From positions 124,001 to 188,000 of the forward strand of contig NZ_AP019654.1 of assembly GCF_009938205.1 (NCBI RefSeq): DNA of 64,000 nucleotides, in the 5' to 3' direction. This DNA comes from Vibrio panuliri (GTDB taxonomy: Bacteria; Pseudomonadota; Gammaproteobacteria; Enterobacterales; Vibrionaceae). The notes under the pieces were generated by a model. The model worked only from the letters and a program-made list of their open reading frames with translations, was not told where the DNA came from and did not search any database. The position numbers and the translations under genes are program-made. Shown piece by piece: positions 37,825 through 48,559 of the stretch. How positions within the stretch are numbered: the first letter of the stretch is position 1; every line of letters begins with the position of its first letter.

Positions 37825-39099
37825 TTAGTCTGCAGAGAGTATGTTATCAATAGTTGTTTTAATTGCACCTTTGTTTTCTGACATATAGTGATAAGCCGTT
37901 TGTCCCTGTTGGTGCATATTTTGTGGGTGATCTAACAAAGACCTCAGTTGCTGACTCAGTTCTTCATGAGATGCGGTGATAGTAATGGCTTTGAGATCTT
38001 TTAGCTTGTTGACGACCTCAAGAAAGTTATAGTAACTCGGGCCAGAAAGAATCGGTTTAGCGAGTGCCGCTGGTTCGAGAACATTATGACCGCCCACTTT
38101 GTCGCCAATTAAGCTCCCACCCATAAAACAGATATCTGCCGCTTGTATCAGGGTTAGCATTTCGCCCATCGTATCGCCAAGGTAGACTTGCGCTGATCCA
38201 ATGTGAGCAAAATCAGGCAAGGAACGACGCTGTGTAACAAAGCCAAATTGGTTACAAAGATCAAAGACGGAATTAAATCGTTCCGGATGTCTTGGAACAA
38301 GAATAAGTAACGCATCTGGAGAGTGTTCTAATAGCGCTTTGTGTGCCTGCAACACTTGCTCATCTTCACCTGTGTGTGTGCTAGATGCAATCCAGATTGG
38401 CCGCTTGCTTCCAAGGGACTCTCTCAGTTGGTTGCCCATTGATATGGCATGTGGATCCACATTGATATCGAACTTAATCGAACCGGTGACTAACACCTTA
38501 CTTGCATCGACGCCCAGTCGAACAAATCGCTCCGCATCCTCCTGGAATTGACACAGTACTAAGTCCAAGTGACGACTTAACTGGTTAAAAATCGATTGTA
38601 CTTTGGCGTAACGCTGACAAGAACGCTCGGACAAACGAGCATTAATGACCTTGATAGGAACCCCTTGCTGCGCCACGGTATGGAGAGTATTGGGCCATAA
38701 CTCAGTTTCCATAATGATAAGCTGACAGGGATTAATCGCGCTTAGAAAGCCTTTAACTGCAAAAGGAAAGTCGAGTGGCATATAACGGTGTGTAACAAGA
38801 TCACCGAGTTTGCTTGCTTGTTCCGCGCCAGTTGCCGTGGTTGTGGTAATTACTATTTCAGTGTCAGGATAGCGCTGTTTGAGTTGCTTAATTAATGGTG
38901 TGACAGCAATAGTTTCACCCACCGAGACAGCGTGAATCCAAATAGGTTGGCATTTTGACTGCAATTTAGGAGTGAAACCAAAGTGCTCTTTCCAACGTTT
39001 TCCCACACATGGCTTGCCTGCTTTTTTTTTGTATAAAGAAAACAGCAAAAATGGCGATGCGAGTGTGAGCAATAAGGTGTACAACCAGCGAATGAGCAC
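37825..39099 (-). CDS. waaA: Kdo transferase
   Basis: The ~424-residue GT30 enzyme transfers Kdo to lipid IVA. It has one N-terminal membrane anchor (about 1-22) and the motifs IWIHAVSVGETIAVTPLI, METELWPNTL and GDTMGEMLTLIQAADICFMGGSL. The presence of KdkA next door is consistent with a monofunctional, single-Kdo enzyme. I start at the GTG at 39099, nine bases after AGGA; a TTG at 39108 directly abuts that site and is less likely. Confidence 0.93.
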   Translation of the reverse strand: MLIRWLYTLLLTLASPFLLFSLYKKKAGKPCVGKRWKEHFGFTPKLQSKCQPIWIHAVSVGETIAVTPLIKQLKQRYPDTEIVITTTTATGAEQASKLGDLVTHRYMPLDFPFAVKGFLSAINPCQLIIMETELWPNTLHTVAQQGVPIKVINARLSERSCQRYAKVQSIFNQLSRHLDLVLCQFQEDAERFVRLGVDASKVLVTGSIKFDINVDPHAISMGNQLRESLGSKRPIWIASSTHTGEDEQVLQAHKALLEHSPDALLILVPRHPERFNSVFDLCNQFGFVTQRRSLPDFAHIGSAQVYLGDTMGEMLTLIQAADICFMGGSLIGDKVGGHNVLEPAALAKPILSGPSYYNFLEVVNKLKDLKAITITASHEELSQQLRSLLDHPQNMHQQGQTAYHYMSENKGAIKTTIDNILSAD

Positions 39100-39123
39100 T
39101 TTGTTCAATCCTATCTATATTTC

Positions 39124-40197
39124 TTAAGCCTGTTCGGCAGTATTCTGAGCTTGTTGCTTGCTACTCATATCAACAGCAGTAAGGGATTGCTGCATGGTAG
39201 AAAGAATTTGCTCATTGCTTGGAATGCTGCCTGAGGCATTCATAACAATTCGGTGATCGCCTTCTAGTGGGGTGTATCTAAATGGTACCGTCGAGTAGAA
39301 GATGCCAACCGTTGGCGTATGTGTCGAGATTGCCACATTTCTAATTCCAGTGTCTGGAGCGACAACTAAGCGAGCTTTGGCTGAAAACTCAACCAACTGT
39401 TCCAGTGGTAAACAGTCTTGGATAGAAAAGTTGTTCTTGCCGACTAAATGCTTAAGGAAATCACCTTTTTCAAAGTCATTTTTCCCTTCCAAGTAGACGT
39501 GCTGAAACTGAGGGAATTTATCTATCGCTTGTTCGATAAGTTGCTTCATTTGCGACTCAGGTAAAATCTTACTTTTGGTTGAAGCGCCATTAAAGTAGAG
39601 AATTTTTGCCTTTTCGTCCTCTTGTTCATGGTAGACATTTAGATGACTTGGGTAGGCAAAATCAAGAGGTCGCTGTGGAACATGGCCAAGCATTTTGAGC
39701 ATATCCAGCATCACTTCGACTTCTGGTTGATAGTCCGAGCGAAATACTGCGATGTTATATAGGGAACCACATAAGTAAGATTTGTATGGAAAACCAAATT
39801 TAAGCTTAGCTTTGCTGAAAAGTGTCATCCAATAGGAGCGACTAGTACCGGCGACATCAAAAATAATGTCTTGCTCTTCAAGTTGACGAAACTCAGCAAT
39901 CTGCTGTTGCCATGTCAGGTGCTTTTTATCTTCGCGTCCTGCCATAAAAATCGTTTCATCAGCAAGATCAGAGGGTGCACCGTATTGGTAATTCGATACA
40001 CCAACCAACGTAATTTTTGCATTAGGGAAAAACTTACGAGCTTCGACAAGCATTGGACGGACGATTACTTGATCGCCAAGTGCGGCATGACGAAAAATAG
40101 CGATTTTCTTTACTTTTTCTGGTGAGAATTCATTCTCAAGGTAGCGACGAGCTTGCTTCGAAGCATAAGCACCGCGCTCAAACCATAAATGATTCAT
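39124..40197 (-). CDS. GT9 heptosyltransferase-type protein
   Basis: The ~357-residue protein has the GT9 start KIAIFRHAALGDQVIVRPMLVEARKFFP, here preceded by about 30 extra residues rich in charged amino acids. The donor region is ARLVVAPDTGIRNVAISTHTPTVGIFY. The ATG at 40197 follows the waaF stop by four bases with GGA seven bases upstream. The fold is clear but acceptor and sugar are not. It is in an operon with waaL, waaF and waaA. Confidence 0.8.
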   Translation of the reverse strand: MNHLWFERGAYASKQARRYLENEFSPEKVKKIAIFRHAALGDQVIVRPMLVEARKFFPNAKITLVGVSNYQYGAPSDLADETIFMAGREDKKHLTWQQQIAEFRQLEEQDIIFDVAGTSRSYWMTLFSKAKLKFGFPYKSYLCGSLYNIAVFRSDYQPEVEVMLDMLKMLGHVPQRPLDFAYPSHLNVYHEQEDEKAKILYFNGASTKSKILPESQMKQLIEQAIDKFPQFQHVYLEGKNDFEKGDFLKHLVGKNNFSIQDCLPLEQLVEFSAKARLVVAPDTGIRNVAISTHTPTVGIFYSTVPFRYTPLEGDHRIVMNASGSIPSNEQILSTMQQSLTAVDMSSKQQAQNTAEQA

Positions 40198-40201
40198 AGT
40201 A

Positions 40202-41230
40202 TTATCCAATAAACTCGTCTAAAGCGTTAATGACAGACTCAGGCATTAGTTTGTTGAGGCAATCTAAATGGCTCAATGGGCACTCGCGTTTGAAGCAAGG
40301 TCGACACTCAATATTAGTGTGTACCATTTTTAGCTTGTCGGTTAAAGGTGGCGTGTATTGAGGCGAGCTTGAACCGTATATCGCGACAATATTGCAGCCA
40401 ACGGCAGCAGAGACGTGCATCAACCCTGAATCATTGCTGATCACGGTATGACAAGCTGCTAGTAAATCGACTGCTTCAATCAATGATGTGTCACCTGCAA
40501 GGTTGAAGCATTGCTTTGCATCATCAATAGAGAGTTGCGAGCGGATTAGCTCACACACTTCTCGATCTTTTGCTGAACCAAATAACCAAATATCAAAGCC
40601 TTTACTGATTGCATGTTTAGCCACTTGTGCATAGTAGCGATCAGGCCAGCGTTTTGCAGGACCAAACTCTGCACCAGGGCAAAGACCAATTACAGGTCTA
40701 TCACTGCATAAGTTCAAGCGTTGTCTTGCCGCTTGCTGATTTGAACTATCAACCAATAACTGCGGGCGAGGGCAAGTGTTCAGTGCTACATCGTTTAACA
40801 TGTTGGCTTGGCTGTGAGCTAAAGCGACATATCTTTCAACCATGTATTGGAACACACGCTTGTCTGGACGCAAATCTGTGAGTAGGCCGTAGCGCATTTC
40901 ACCTTTCCAGCCAATGCGCTGTTGGATTCTGGCAAAGAAAGGGATCAGAGCTGACTTGGCTGAGTTTGGTAAAATAAAGGCGTGGGTATATCCTTGCTTG
41001 CTAAGGGAACGAGCAAGTTGCCAGCGACCTTTGAGATTAAACTGCCCATGACCGATTGGCATTTCTATTGCGTGGTCAATTTCCGGCATGCGTTCTAAGA
41101 TAGGCTTACACCAAGCTGGGGCAAGCACATCAAGTTGGGCGTGCGGATGGGTTTGCTTTAAAGTCGTGTACAGGCTTTGAGACATTACCATGTCGCCAAC
41201 CCAGGATGGCCCGATAATCAGCGCTTTCAT
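40202..41230 (-). CDS. waaF: ADP-heptose:LPS heptosyltransferase II
   Basis: The 342-residue GT9 enzyme begins MKALIIGPSWVGDMVMSQSLYTTLK, the invariant WaaF start, and has PGAEFGPAKRWPDRYYA and VISNDSGLMHVSAAVGCNIVAIYGSSSP. It adds the second heptose to the inner core. The ATG at 41230 is used, the TTG just before it being superfluous. Confidence 0.95.
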   Translation of the reverse strand: MKALIIGPSWVGDMVMSQSLYTTLKQTHPHAQLDVLAPAWCKPILERMPEIDHAIEMPIGHGQFNLKGRWQLARSLSKQGYTHAFILPNSAKSALIPFFARIQQRIGWKGEMRYGLLTDLRPDKRVFQYMVERYVALAHSQANMLNDVALNTCPRPQLLVDSSNQQAARQRLNLCSDRPVIGLCPGAEFGPAKRWPDRYYAQVAKHAISKGFDIWLFGSAKDREVCELIRSQLSIDDAKQCFNLAGDTSLIEAVDLLAACHTVISNDSGLMHVSAAVGCNIVAIYGSSSPQYTPPLTDKLKMVHTNIECRPCFKRECPLSHLDCLNKLMPESVINALDEFIG

Positions 41231-41233
41231 CAA

Positions 41234-42469
41234 TTATTCTACCGTGAGTTTCTGGTTGTGCTTATCTGCCGCCACAATAGCAAAAAAGACTGCAAGCATA
41301 AATCCATAGAAAGAGCCAATTGCGTTTGACGTCAATGGAACCTCTGTGAGTCCAAAAATGCCAAAGCCTGCCACAAACGTAGCTCCTGTTAGTGCCCAAG
41401 GGCTTTGGGTGCTGAAAAAGTGCAGGGCAAAAACAAAAAACGGAATCACAAAGATAGTAATTAAGCTTATAATCCCAAGGACACCATTGCTTGCCAGCAT
41501 TTCAAAATATTGGCTATGGGCATGTCCTCTAGCTATTTTAGATGCTCTTTCTGCGATTTTTCCATCTAAGTATAATTGATGGTTTAAGGTTTCACGTTGT
41601 TCGTAAGGCAGACCATAAAGAGGACTTGCCTTAAACGCTTCAATCGCACCATACCAATATTGGAGGCGATCTCCTGATGAGGTAGCTTTGTTGATTTGCC
41701 CTTGTTTTATTGAAACAAATTCATTGATAGTGTAATCAATTCTATTCTGAAAACCTGCAAAGTTGTTGTAAGCCAGAGTTGTTGCTAATCCAAAAATAGC
41801 AAGAGAAGCGAATACCTTAACTAGGTTAATTTGGCGAATATTTAGTAAGGCGAAGACGATTAAAATTAGAGGAATAGCAAAAATACCACCTCGAGTTAAA
41901 GTTAGGCAAACTGATACTACACTCAAAATAAAAGCGGTGAAAAGCAGTATTTTTTTGCTGCTACCCACTATTAGAGTAAAAGCCAAAAACGCAAGTGAGC
42001 AGGCGAGATAGCCAAAGTTAATACTAAATAAGAAGCCGTCGACCCGAGGCATTGCTAAATAAAAGTACTGATAGCAAGCAAGCATAAACGTGCCCACTGA
42101 ACCGATGACCACACCATTCTCTAAGAAAGGTCGCAGCGGAAGGTTACGTTTGATTAAAGTTCTGCTTAAAGCTAAGTAAATGGGTAAACATAACAGTAAC
42201 CTAATCCCGCCTTGGAAATAGCGAGCGGTACTACCATCAGCAATCGCAACTGGAATCGCGCCAATTAAGTAACAACAAAAGCAGATCGTAGCTAGCGTAT
42301 CGAACTTTGTCCATTTAAGTGGTTCCGGGTTAAGTTTTAGGTAAGTTAGCGAAAGCAATATCGCGATTATCACGACACCGACACTAAAGTTATTGGTTGT
42401 TAGAAGTAATGCTGGAACTAGGGCAAGACACCAACAAATGGCTCTAGGGTAAAAGTCTTTGAACATCAT
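41234..42469 (-). CDS. waaL: O-antigen ligase
   Basis: The 411-residue protein has about ten to twelve hydrophobic segments and a large periplasmic loop (about 245-320) containing SSGDRLQYWYGAIEAFKASPLYGLP and the catalytic-type HAHSQYFEMLASNGVLG. This is the Wzy_C/WaaL signature; the histidine is required in characterised ligases. It joins undecaprenyl-linked O-antigen to lipid A-core in the periplasm. The stop lies 3 bp before waaF. Confidence 0.9.
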   Translation of the reverse strand: MMFKDFYPRAICWCLALVPALLLTTNNFSVGVVIIAILLSLTYLKLNPEPLKWTKFDTLATICFCCYLIGAIPVAIADGSTARYFQGGIRLLLCLPIYLALSRTLIKRNLPLRPFLENGVVIGSVGTFMLACYQYFYLAMPRVDGFLFSINFGYLACSLAFLAFTLIVGSSKKILLFTAFILSVVSVCLTLTRGGIFAIPLILIVFALLNIRQINLVKVFASLAIFGLATTLAYNNFAGFQNRIDYTINEFVSIKQGQINKATSSGDRLQYWYGAIEAFKASPLYGLPYEQRETLNHQLYLDGKIAERASKIARGHAHSQYFEMLASNGVLGIISLITIFVIPFFVFALHFFSTQSPWALTGATFVAGFGIFGLTEVPLTSNAIGSFYGFMLAVFFAIVAADKHNQKLTVE

Positions 42470-42474
42470 CTTTG

Positions 42475-44241
42475 TTATTTTGCTTTTCTGAATGTGTAGT
42501 TACCAACAATTTTGCGCCATAAACCAAATACAGTGGTTTTTGGGAAAATCGCAATACGACGAATCTGGTATAGGTCTTGGTGGGCAGCAAGTGGGCCACT
42601 ATTGGTGGCGACAGCAAACTGATAACCAAGCTTTTGCGCAAGTTGCTTTGAGTTATGATCTAAAGATCCATATGGGTAGGCAAATGAAACTAAAGGTTTG
42701 CCAGTTACTTGCTCTAACAGTGATTTATTTTCCGCAATTTCTTGTTTTTGTTGTTCGTATGACAAGCTATTTAAATGTGGGTGAGTCATAGTATGACCAC
42801 CAATTTCAATATGCCCTGATTGAGTTAGAGCTTTCAGTTCCTCGATGTTCATGAGAGGGACCGGCTTTTCTGGATTGCTTGTCACTTCAACATCCCAGCG
42901 ATTGTAGCTTTCTCCTATCACTGCATACACAACCGCTTTCTGGTTGTACTTTTTCAGCAGTGGGAGCAATAGTTCATAGTTATCTTTATAGCCATCGTCG
43001 ACAGTGATAATAATATATCGCTTACCGGCCTCAAGACGACTAATGACCCCTTTATTTGCAAGGTCTTCAAAAGTAATGGTTTCAAACCCCATTCGCTTAA
43101 TGAGCTTTAAGTGTTTCTCCAACATTTCTACGTGTAAGTAGGTACCGTGGACGCCTTTTTCACTATCATCTTTGATAAAGCGGTGATACATGATAATTGG
43201 CATCTCTTTGCGGATTTTTTCCACGTAGACGGTTTGATAAATATCTTCGACTTGATCGACAATTTGGGCTAGGTCGTAGTTCTCTCTAACTATTGCCGCG
43301 ACTTGCTTTGGGCAATGTGGAGAGCGTAGGCCTAGTTCGATTTGTTGGGTGACCGTTTGGTAATCGATATCTAGATCGATGGGGCCTATATCGCCAAAGT
43401 TTGTTGCCATGGCTTGCTTAATATTACTCTCGTCAACGACACCAATGGCCGTTGCTTCGCCAATCGCGAGTGTAGGACGTCCGCAAAGTAGAGACTCCAT
43501 TGCGACTCTTCCAGCACCGATAACAAGATCTGAGTTTGCTAGCACTGCAGCAACATCTTTAGAGTAACCGCAAAACTCAACTTTTGAGGCGAATTTTTCA
43601 AAACGTGGCTCGACCTTTGAACCAGAAATGATTTTGATATCATACTTGCTTGTATCTAAGCACTGCTCAAGCAATTGGTAACATAGCTCACCTTTTGGTC
43701 CAGTAAGGCGACCAATAATGCTAATAACAGGTTTGCTATTTTTCGGTGCTGTTTGCCAATTGAATGCATTGGTTTCGATGCCATTTCGACTTACTTGGAG
43801 CATATTTTCTGGCACATTTAAGTCGTCGATTAGTTGTTTTTTGATGGCTTCACAAACTGGTAAGGCTTTATCACCCATAGCATGGAATTTTTTCCGAGAT
43901 GCGTGCACAGGTTGGCGACCATGCACGGTGGTTACCATGGGGGTACCAGTTATTTTACAGGCTACGTGGCAACTCCAACTCGACGCTCGAGAGTGGGCGT
44001 GAACCAGTTGAATGTTATGTTTTTTGATTAGATAGATAAGATACGCTACGTGCCAAAATCGACGTGGAATACTGCGTTTATTAAATCTGAGTTTAAAAAA
44101 ATCACCTTGAAAGGGTTTGGTTAAGGTATCAGATACATAGGTGATGTTGTGTCCACGCTTTGTTAACTCGTTACCAACGGTGGTTGCATAAACTTCTGCG
44201 CCAGTCACCTCTAATTGTGACAGTGCCATCAAGATATTCAT
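42475..44241 (-). CDS. Fusion of a GT4 glycosyltransferase and a polysaccharide deacetylase
   Basis: The 588-residue protein joins two enzymes. Residues ~1-345 form a GT-B glycosyltransferase of family 4 (MALSQLEVTGAEVY, HAHSRASSWSCHVACKITG, VIGAGRVAMESLLCGRPTLAIGE). Residues ~350-588 form a NodB-type deacetylase: TVDDGYKDN (motif 1), GGHTMTHPHLNSLS (motif 2 with metal His) and FAYPYG (motif 3). No signal peptide is seen, so both would act in the cytoplasm. It may add an N-acetylhexosamine to the core and remove its acetyl group. It precedes waaL in the core operon, 6 bp apart. Confidence 0.87.
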   Translation of the reverse strand: MNILMALSQLEVTGAEVYATTVGNELTKRGHNITYVSDTLTKPFQGDFFKLRFNKRSIPRRFWHVAYLIYLIKKHNIQLVHAHSRASSWSCHVACKITGTPMVTTVHGRQPVHASRKKFHAMGDKALPVCEAIKKQLIDDLNVPENMLQVSRNGIETNAFNWQTAPKNSKPVISIIGRLTGPKGELCYQLLEQCLDTSKYDIKIISGSKVEPRFEKFASKVEFCGYSKDVAAVLANSDLVIGAGRVAMESLLCGRPTLAIGEATAIGVVDESNIKQAMATNFGDIGPIDLDIDYQTVTQQIELGLRSPHCPKQVAAIVRENYDLAQIVDQVEDIYQTVYVEKIRKEMPIIMYHRFIKDDSEKGVHGTYLHVEMLEKHLKLIKRMGFETITFEDLANKGVISRLEAGKRYIIITVDDGYKDNYELLLPLLKKYNQKAVVYAVIGESYNRWDVEVTSNPEKPVPLMNIEELKALTQSGHIEIGGHTMTHPHLNSLSYEQQKQEIAENKSLLEQVTGKPLVSFAYPYGSLDHNSKQLAQKLGYQFAVATNSGPLAAHQDLYQIRRIAIFPKTTVFGLWRKIVGNYTFRKAK

Positions 44242-44333
44242 CAATTAACTCTATTCTTAGGGTGTGGCTAATTTGTGATTTGGAAAAGGTAGAGTTGAAT
44301 GGGACAACTCTACCTTTGATGGAGGTGTCGATC

Positions 44334-45275
44334 TTATGCGTTAATAATCTGCATATATTCTGCCACGCCTTGAGCGACTGTTTTAAACGTGTGATCACAA
44401 CCTGTAGCGCGCAGTTTGGTTAAATCTGCTTGCGTATATTCTTGGTATGCGCCTTTCAAGTGTTCTGGGAATGGGATCGTTTCGATTTCGCCTTTGCCGT
44501 GAAACTGAATAACAGCCTTGGCAACTTCTTCAAACGACTCTGCGTTACCTGTTCCGAGGTTAAAAATACCTGAAGCTCCGCTTTCTAAGAACCATAGGTT
44601 TACTGCAGCGACATCGCCTACATAGACAAAATCGCGTTTGAAGTGTTCACTGCCAGCAAACAGTTTCGGATTTTCACCCGCGTTCATCTGATTGTTTAGG
44701 TGGAAGGCGACTGATGCCATTGAACCTTTGTGCTGCTCACGAGGGCCGTAAACATTGAAGTAACGGAAGCCAGTGATTTGAGACAGTTTTTCACCATGCT
44801 GCTCAGCGTCAGCCCAGATACGACGCACGTAATTGTCAAACTGTTGTTTAGAGTAACCGTAAACATTTAAAGCACCTTCATACTGTTTTTCTTCAATGAA
44901 GGTTTCGGTTTCGCCATATGTCGCCGCAGAGGAGGCGTACAAGAAAGGAATTTCGCGCTCTAAACAGTAATGAAGCAACTCTTTTGAATACTCATAGTTG
45001 TTGAGCATGACATACTTGCCATCCCATTCTGTGGTTGCAGAGCATGCGCCTTCATGGAAGATGGCTTCGATAGGGCCGAAGTTTTCCCCAGACATTATCT
45101 GCATTAAGAAATCATCACGATCCATGTAGTCAGCGATATCTAAATCAACAAGGTTTTTGAATTTTCGCCCGTTTTTTAGGTTATCAACGACAAGAATATC
45201 GTTAATTCCTTTCTCATTAAGCGCCTTAATAATATTGCTGCCAATCATGCCAGCGCCGCCAGTTACGATGATCAT
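44334..45275 (-). CDS. hldD: ADP-L-glycero-D-manno-heptose 6-epimerase
   Basis: The 313-residue SDR enzyme begins [20 protein letters not shown] and has YASSAATYG and the YGYSKQQFD catalytic Tyr/Lys pair. [21 protein letters not shown] is the HldD-specific segment. It makes the ADP-heptose donor used by WaaF and related transferases in this cluster. Confidence 0.96.
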   Translation of the reverse strand: MIIVTGGAGMIGSNIIKALNEKGINDILVVDNLKNGRKFKNLVDLDIADYMDRDDFLMQIMSGENFGPIEAIFHEGACSATTEWDGKYVMLNNYEYSKELLHYCLEREIPFLYASSAATYGETETFIEEKQYEGALNVYGYSKQQFDNYVRRIWADAEQHGEKLSQITGFRYFNVYGPREQHKGSMASVAFHLNNQMNAGENPKLFAGSEHFKRDFVYVGDVAAVNLWFLESGASGIFNLGTGNAESFEEVAKAVIQFHGKGEIETIPFPEHLKGAYQEYTQADLTKLRATGCDHTFKTVAQGVAEYMQIINA

Positions 45276-45356
45276 ATGATAAACCTATCAGTATTAAGTT
45301 AATTAGTTACAATATATCACAGTTTAGAGTCAGGTGATTACTTCATATTGCAGACC

Positions 45357-46523
45357 TTAGTCAGTGCCAAATAGGTCTCGAGTATAAACTTTATCAGAAC
45401 AAGGCTTGAGCTCATCTGTCAGTCGATTAGATACGATGATATCTGACATCTCCATGAACTTATCCAAGTCGGAAATCACTTTGGAGTTAAAAAAGAGTTC
45501 TTCTTGCAATACCGGCTCATAAACGACGACTTCAATACCTTTTGCTTTGAGGCGCTTCATAATTCCTTGAATTGAAGATGCTCTGAAATTGTCAGAACCC
45601 GATTTCATAATTAGACGATAGATACCAACAACTTTAGGGTTGCGTTTAATAATACTATCAGCAATGAAATCTTTACGAGTTCTATTAGCGTCTACAATCG
45701 CACCAATTATATTGTTTGGCACGTTTTGATAGTTAGCAAGCAGCTGCTTAGTATCTTTTGGTAAGCAGTAGCCACCATAACCAAAAGAAGGGTTGTTATA
45801 GTGGTTACCGATTCGCGGATCGAGCCCTACTCCCTCGATAATTTGACGAGAGTTCAAGCCATGAGCCTCTGCGTAAGAGTCGAGCTCATTAAAATACGCT
45901 ACGCGCATTGCGAGATAGGTGTTGGAGAAGAGTTTGACCGCTTCTGCTTCTGTTGAATTGGTATAGAGTACTTCTATATCTGTTTTCTGCGCGCCCTCTA
46001 CCAATAAGTTCGCAAAAGTTTCCGCTCGCTCACTTTGTTCTCCCACTATGATGCGAGAAGGATATAGGTTGTCATAAAGCGCTTTTCCTTCTCTGAGAAA
46101 CTCTGGAGAAAAAATGATGTTTTCGCACTGAAACTCAAGTTTTATTCTTTCTGTGTACCCAACAGGTACCGTTGACTTGATGATCATGATGGCAGAAGGA
46201 TTGTATAGCAGAACGTCTTTGATTACAGATTCGACAGAGGACGTATTAAAGTAGTTTGTTTTTGGATCATAGTCAGTTGGTGTTGCGATAATTACGTAAT
46301 CAGCGCCTTGATACGCCTCTTGCTTATCGACGGTTGCTTTGAAATCTAGATTTTTAGTTGATAAAAAATGTTCAATTTCTACATCGGCAATAGGTGATTT
46401 TTTGCAATTAAGCATATTCACTTTGTCTTCTAGAATATCAAGAGCAATTACGTGATTTCTTTGCGCCAGTAACATAGCGTTAGACAGACCGACATAGCCT
46501 GTACCTGCAACAGCAATTTTCAC
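45357..46523 (-). CDS. ugd: UDP-glucose 6-dehydrogenase
   Basis: The 388-residue enzyme oxidises UDP-glucose to UDP-glucuronate with NAD. It starts [21 protein letters not shown] at a GTG with GAGGA upstream; this gives the family's usual length. The active-site cysteine is in [16 protein letters not shown] near residue 248. Its product is the substrate for the 4-epimerase at 32317 and the probable source of polymer glucuronate for the C5-epimerase at 62659. Confidence 0.94.
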   Translation of the reverse strand: MKIAVAGTGYVGLSNAMLLAQRNHVIALDILEDKVNMLNCKKSPIADVEIEHFLSTKNLDFKATVDKQEAYQGADYVIIATPTDYDPKTNYFNTSSVESVIKDVLLYNPSAIMIIKSTVPVGYTERIKLEFQCENIIFSPEFLREGKALYDNLYPSRIIVGEQSERAETFANLLVEGAQKTDIEVLYTNSTEAEAVKLFSNTYLAMRVAYFNELDSYAEAHGLNSRQIIEGVGLDPRIGNHYNNPSFGYGGYCLPKDTKQLLANYQNVPNNIIGAIVDANRTRKDFIADSIIKRNPKVVGIYRLIMKSGSDNFRASSIQGIMKRLKAKGIEVVVYEPVLQEELFFNSKVISDLDKFMEMSDIIVSNRLTDELKPCSDKVYTRDLFGTD

Positions 46524-46642
46524 AGGGGAATCCTCACTAAATATCACTTACCTGCATTGGTAAATGGTTTACGTACATATAGTTATCTTGCGATGTTTTC
46601 TAATTCTTGAAAAAACAAATAAGCGCAAAAGAGCCTATCATC

Positions 46643-48559
46643 TTACTCGCCATTACTTGCTTCGATGCTTTGCTGCTTCCACACTAGATCGCCAATACCA
46701 TCTGTTGGTTTAAATCCGGTTGGTGCGTCTAGAAGCAATTGCCTAATTTTCTCATGGTCCATATTGTGGCATGCGAAGTCTAGTTGCTCTAACAGTGCGT
46801 TGTAGTCACTTTCTGGAAGATACACTTCTTGAGCTGTCATAATCCTTTCGTGAGCGGTTTGCTTCACGTTATCGCCTATGAGTAACTCTTCGAATAGCTT
46901 CTCTCCTGGGCGTAGTCCTGAGTATTTAATTTCAATATCACCTCGAGGATTATCGTCTGTTTTGACTTCTAATCCTGAAAGCTTGATAAGTTTCTCAGCC
47001 AAATCAGTGATTCTTACAGGGTGTCCCATGTCTAAAACAAATACATCTCCCCCTTCCGCCATTGCTCCCGCCTGAATAACCAACTGAGCAGCTTCTGGGA
47101 TAGTCATAAAATATCGAGTAATTTCAGGGTGGGTTACCGTTAATGGACCGCCATTTGATATTTGACGTTTAAATAAAGGAATCACAGAACCTGATGAACC
47201 AAGAACGTTACCGAATCTAACCATGCAAAAGCGGGTCATATTGTTTGTAAGTTGACAGTTATCATCTAATGCTTGCAAAGCAAGTTCTGCCATGCGTTTA
47301 GTTGCACCCATGACGTTGGTTGGGCGCACCGCTTTATCTGTTGAAATTAATACGAAAGATTCAACTTTTGCTTCAATGGCTGCTTTAGCGCAGTAGTATG
47401 TACCAAAGGTGTTATTTCTTACTCCCTCTATGACATTAAACTCCACCATAGGGACATGTTTGTAAGCGGCAGCATGGTAGACGGTCTGAACCCCAAATGA
47501 TTGCATAGTTGTAACTAAGCGATGAAAGCGTTGAACAGAACCTAGTAAAGGAATGATTTCAATGTTGCTATATGTAGCATTGAGCTCTCGGTCAATTTGA
47601 TATAGGGCGAACTCTGATACCTCAAAAAGGACCAATTTCCTCGGAGCATACTTTGCAATTTGGCGGCAGAGTTCAGAGCCAATTGAACCGCCAGCTCCCG
47701 TAACCATCACTATTTTGTTTTTGATATTTGCTTCCATCAGTGATTGTTGCGGTGAAACTGAGTCGCGCCCAAGAAGGTCTTCGATCGGAACCTCTTTAAG
47801 TTGGTCAATGCTTGCAATTCCCGCGACAATATCAGTCATATCCGGAACTGTTTGAACTTCAACAGAGAGCTCAGCTAACTGTTCGAGCACTTCTTTTCTT
47901 CGAGCTCTTGAAGCTTTGGGTATTGCGAGCAAAACCTGATCTATATGGTATTTTTCGATGAGCTTTTGTGCTTCTTGAATCGGTTTTACTTGAAGTCCAA
48001 TAATTATTGTATTTGTTAGTGTTTTGTCTTCGTCAATAAAAGCTCTTACTTTGTATTTTCCAGAGGCTCGTAATGCAACAGCTAGTTGGCGACCAGATGA
48101 ACCTGCACCATAAATTAGAACATTGATTCTATCATCGTTAAATGTCTTAGATACCATTGCTCTAATAATAAACCTAGCCCCTCCGCAAGAGATAATGAGT
48201 AAACCTGCATATATCACAGGTACTGAACGAGGCATAAATTGTTGAAAATAATAGGTTGTGACAGCAAGGACAATGGCGGACATTACTGAGCCAAGCGTAA
48301 TAATGTATAAAGCGTGCGCTGTTAGGTAGCGAAGTATTGCCCTGTAGAGCCCAAGCTTTGTAAAAATGACAACTGTGATGACCCCGGTGACTCCTGCCGT
48401 TAGAAAGAGCTCGTGAGTAATCAGGTCAAATGTATCGCCCAACCTAATCCATAACGCCAAATACAGGGAGAAAGAGACTAAAGATAAGTCAATGAATACG
48501 CTGAGAATTTGCTTCTTAGTTCTAGAGAGTTGCCAGATAGGCTCAAATCTTATCATCAT
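46643..48559 (-). CDS. WbpM/FlaA1-type UDP-GlcNAc 4,6-dehydratase
   Basis: The 638-residue protein has four N-terminal transmembrane segments (about 18-110), a first Rossmann-like domain (about 145-265; VLIYGAGSSGRQLAVAL) and a C-terminal SDR domain (MVTGAGGSIGSEL near 288, STDKAVRPTNVMGATKR). The catalytic region uses the Met/Lys pattern typical of large WbpM-type enzymes. The product is UDP-4-keto-6-deoxy-GlcNAc, a precursor of QuiNAc, FucNAc and similar sugars. The start overlaps the upstream stop (TAATG). Confidence 0.88.
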   Translation of the reverse strand: MMIRFEPIWQLSRTKKQILSVFIDLSLVSFSLYLALWIRLGDTFDLITHELFLTAGVTGVITVVIFTKLGLYRAILRYLTAHALYIITLGSVMSAIVLAVTTYYFQQFMPRSVPVIYAGLLIISCGGARFIIRAMVSKTFNDDRINVLIYGAGSSGRQLAVALRASGKYKVRAFIDEDKTLTNTIIIGLQVKPIQEAQKLIEKYHIDQVLLAIPKASRARRKEVLEQLAELSVEVQTVPDMTDIVAGIASIDQLKEVPIEDLLGRDSVSPQQSLMEANIKNKIVMVTGAGGSIGSELCRQIAKYAPRKLVLFEVSEFALYQIDRELNATYSNIEIIPLLGSVQRFHRLVTTMQSFGVQTVYHAAAYKHVPMVEFNVIEGVRNNTFGTYYCAKAAIEAKVESFVLISTDKAVRPTNVMGATKRMAELALQALDDNCQLTNNMTRFCMVRFGNVLGSSGSVIPLFKRQISNGGPLTVTHPEITRYFMTIPEAAQLVIQAGAMAEGGDVFVLDMGHPVRITDLAEKLIKLSGLEVKTDDNPRGDIEIKYSGLRPGEKLFEELLIGDNVKQTAHERIMTAQEVYLPESDYNALLEQLDFACHNMDHEKIRQLLLDAPTGFKPTDGIGDLVWKQQSIEASNGE

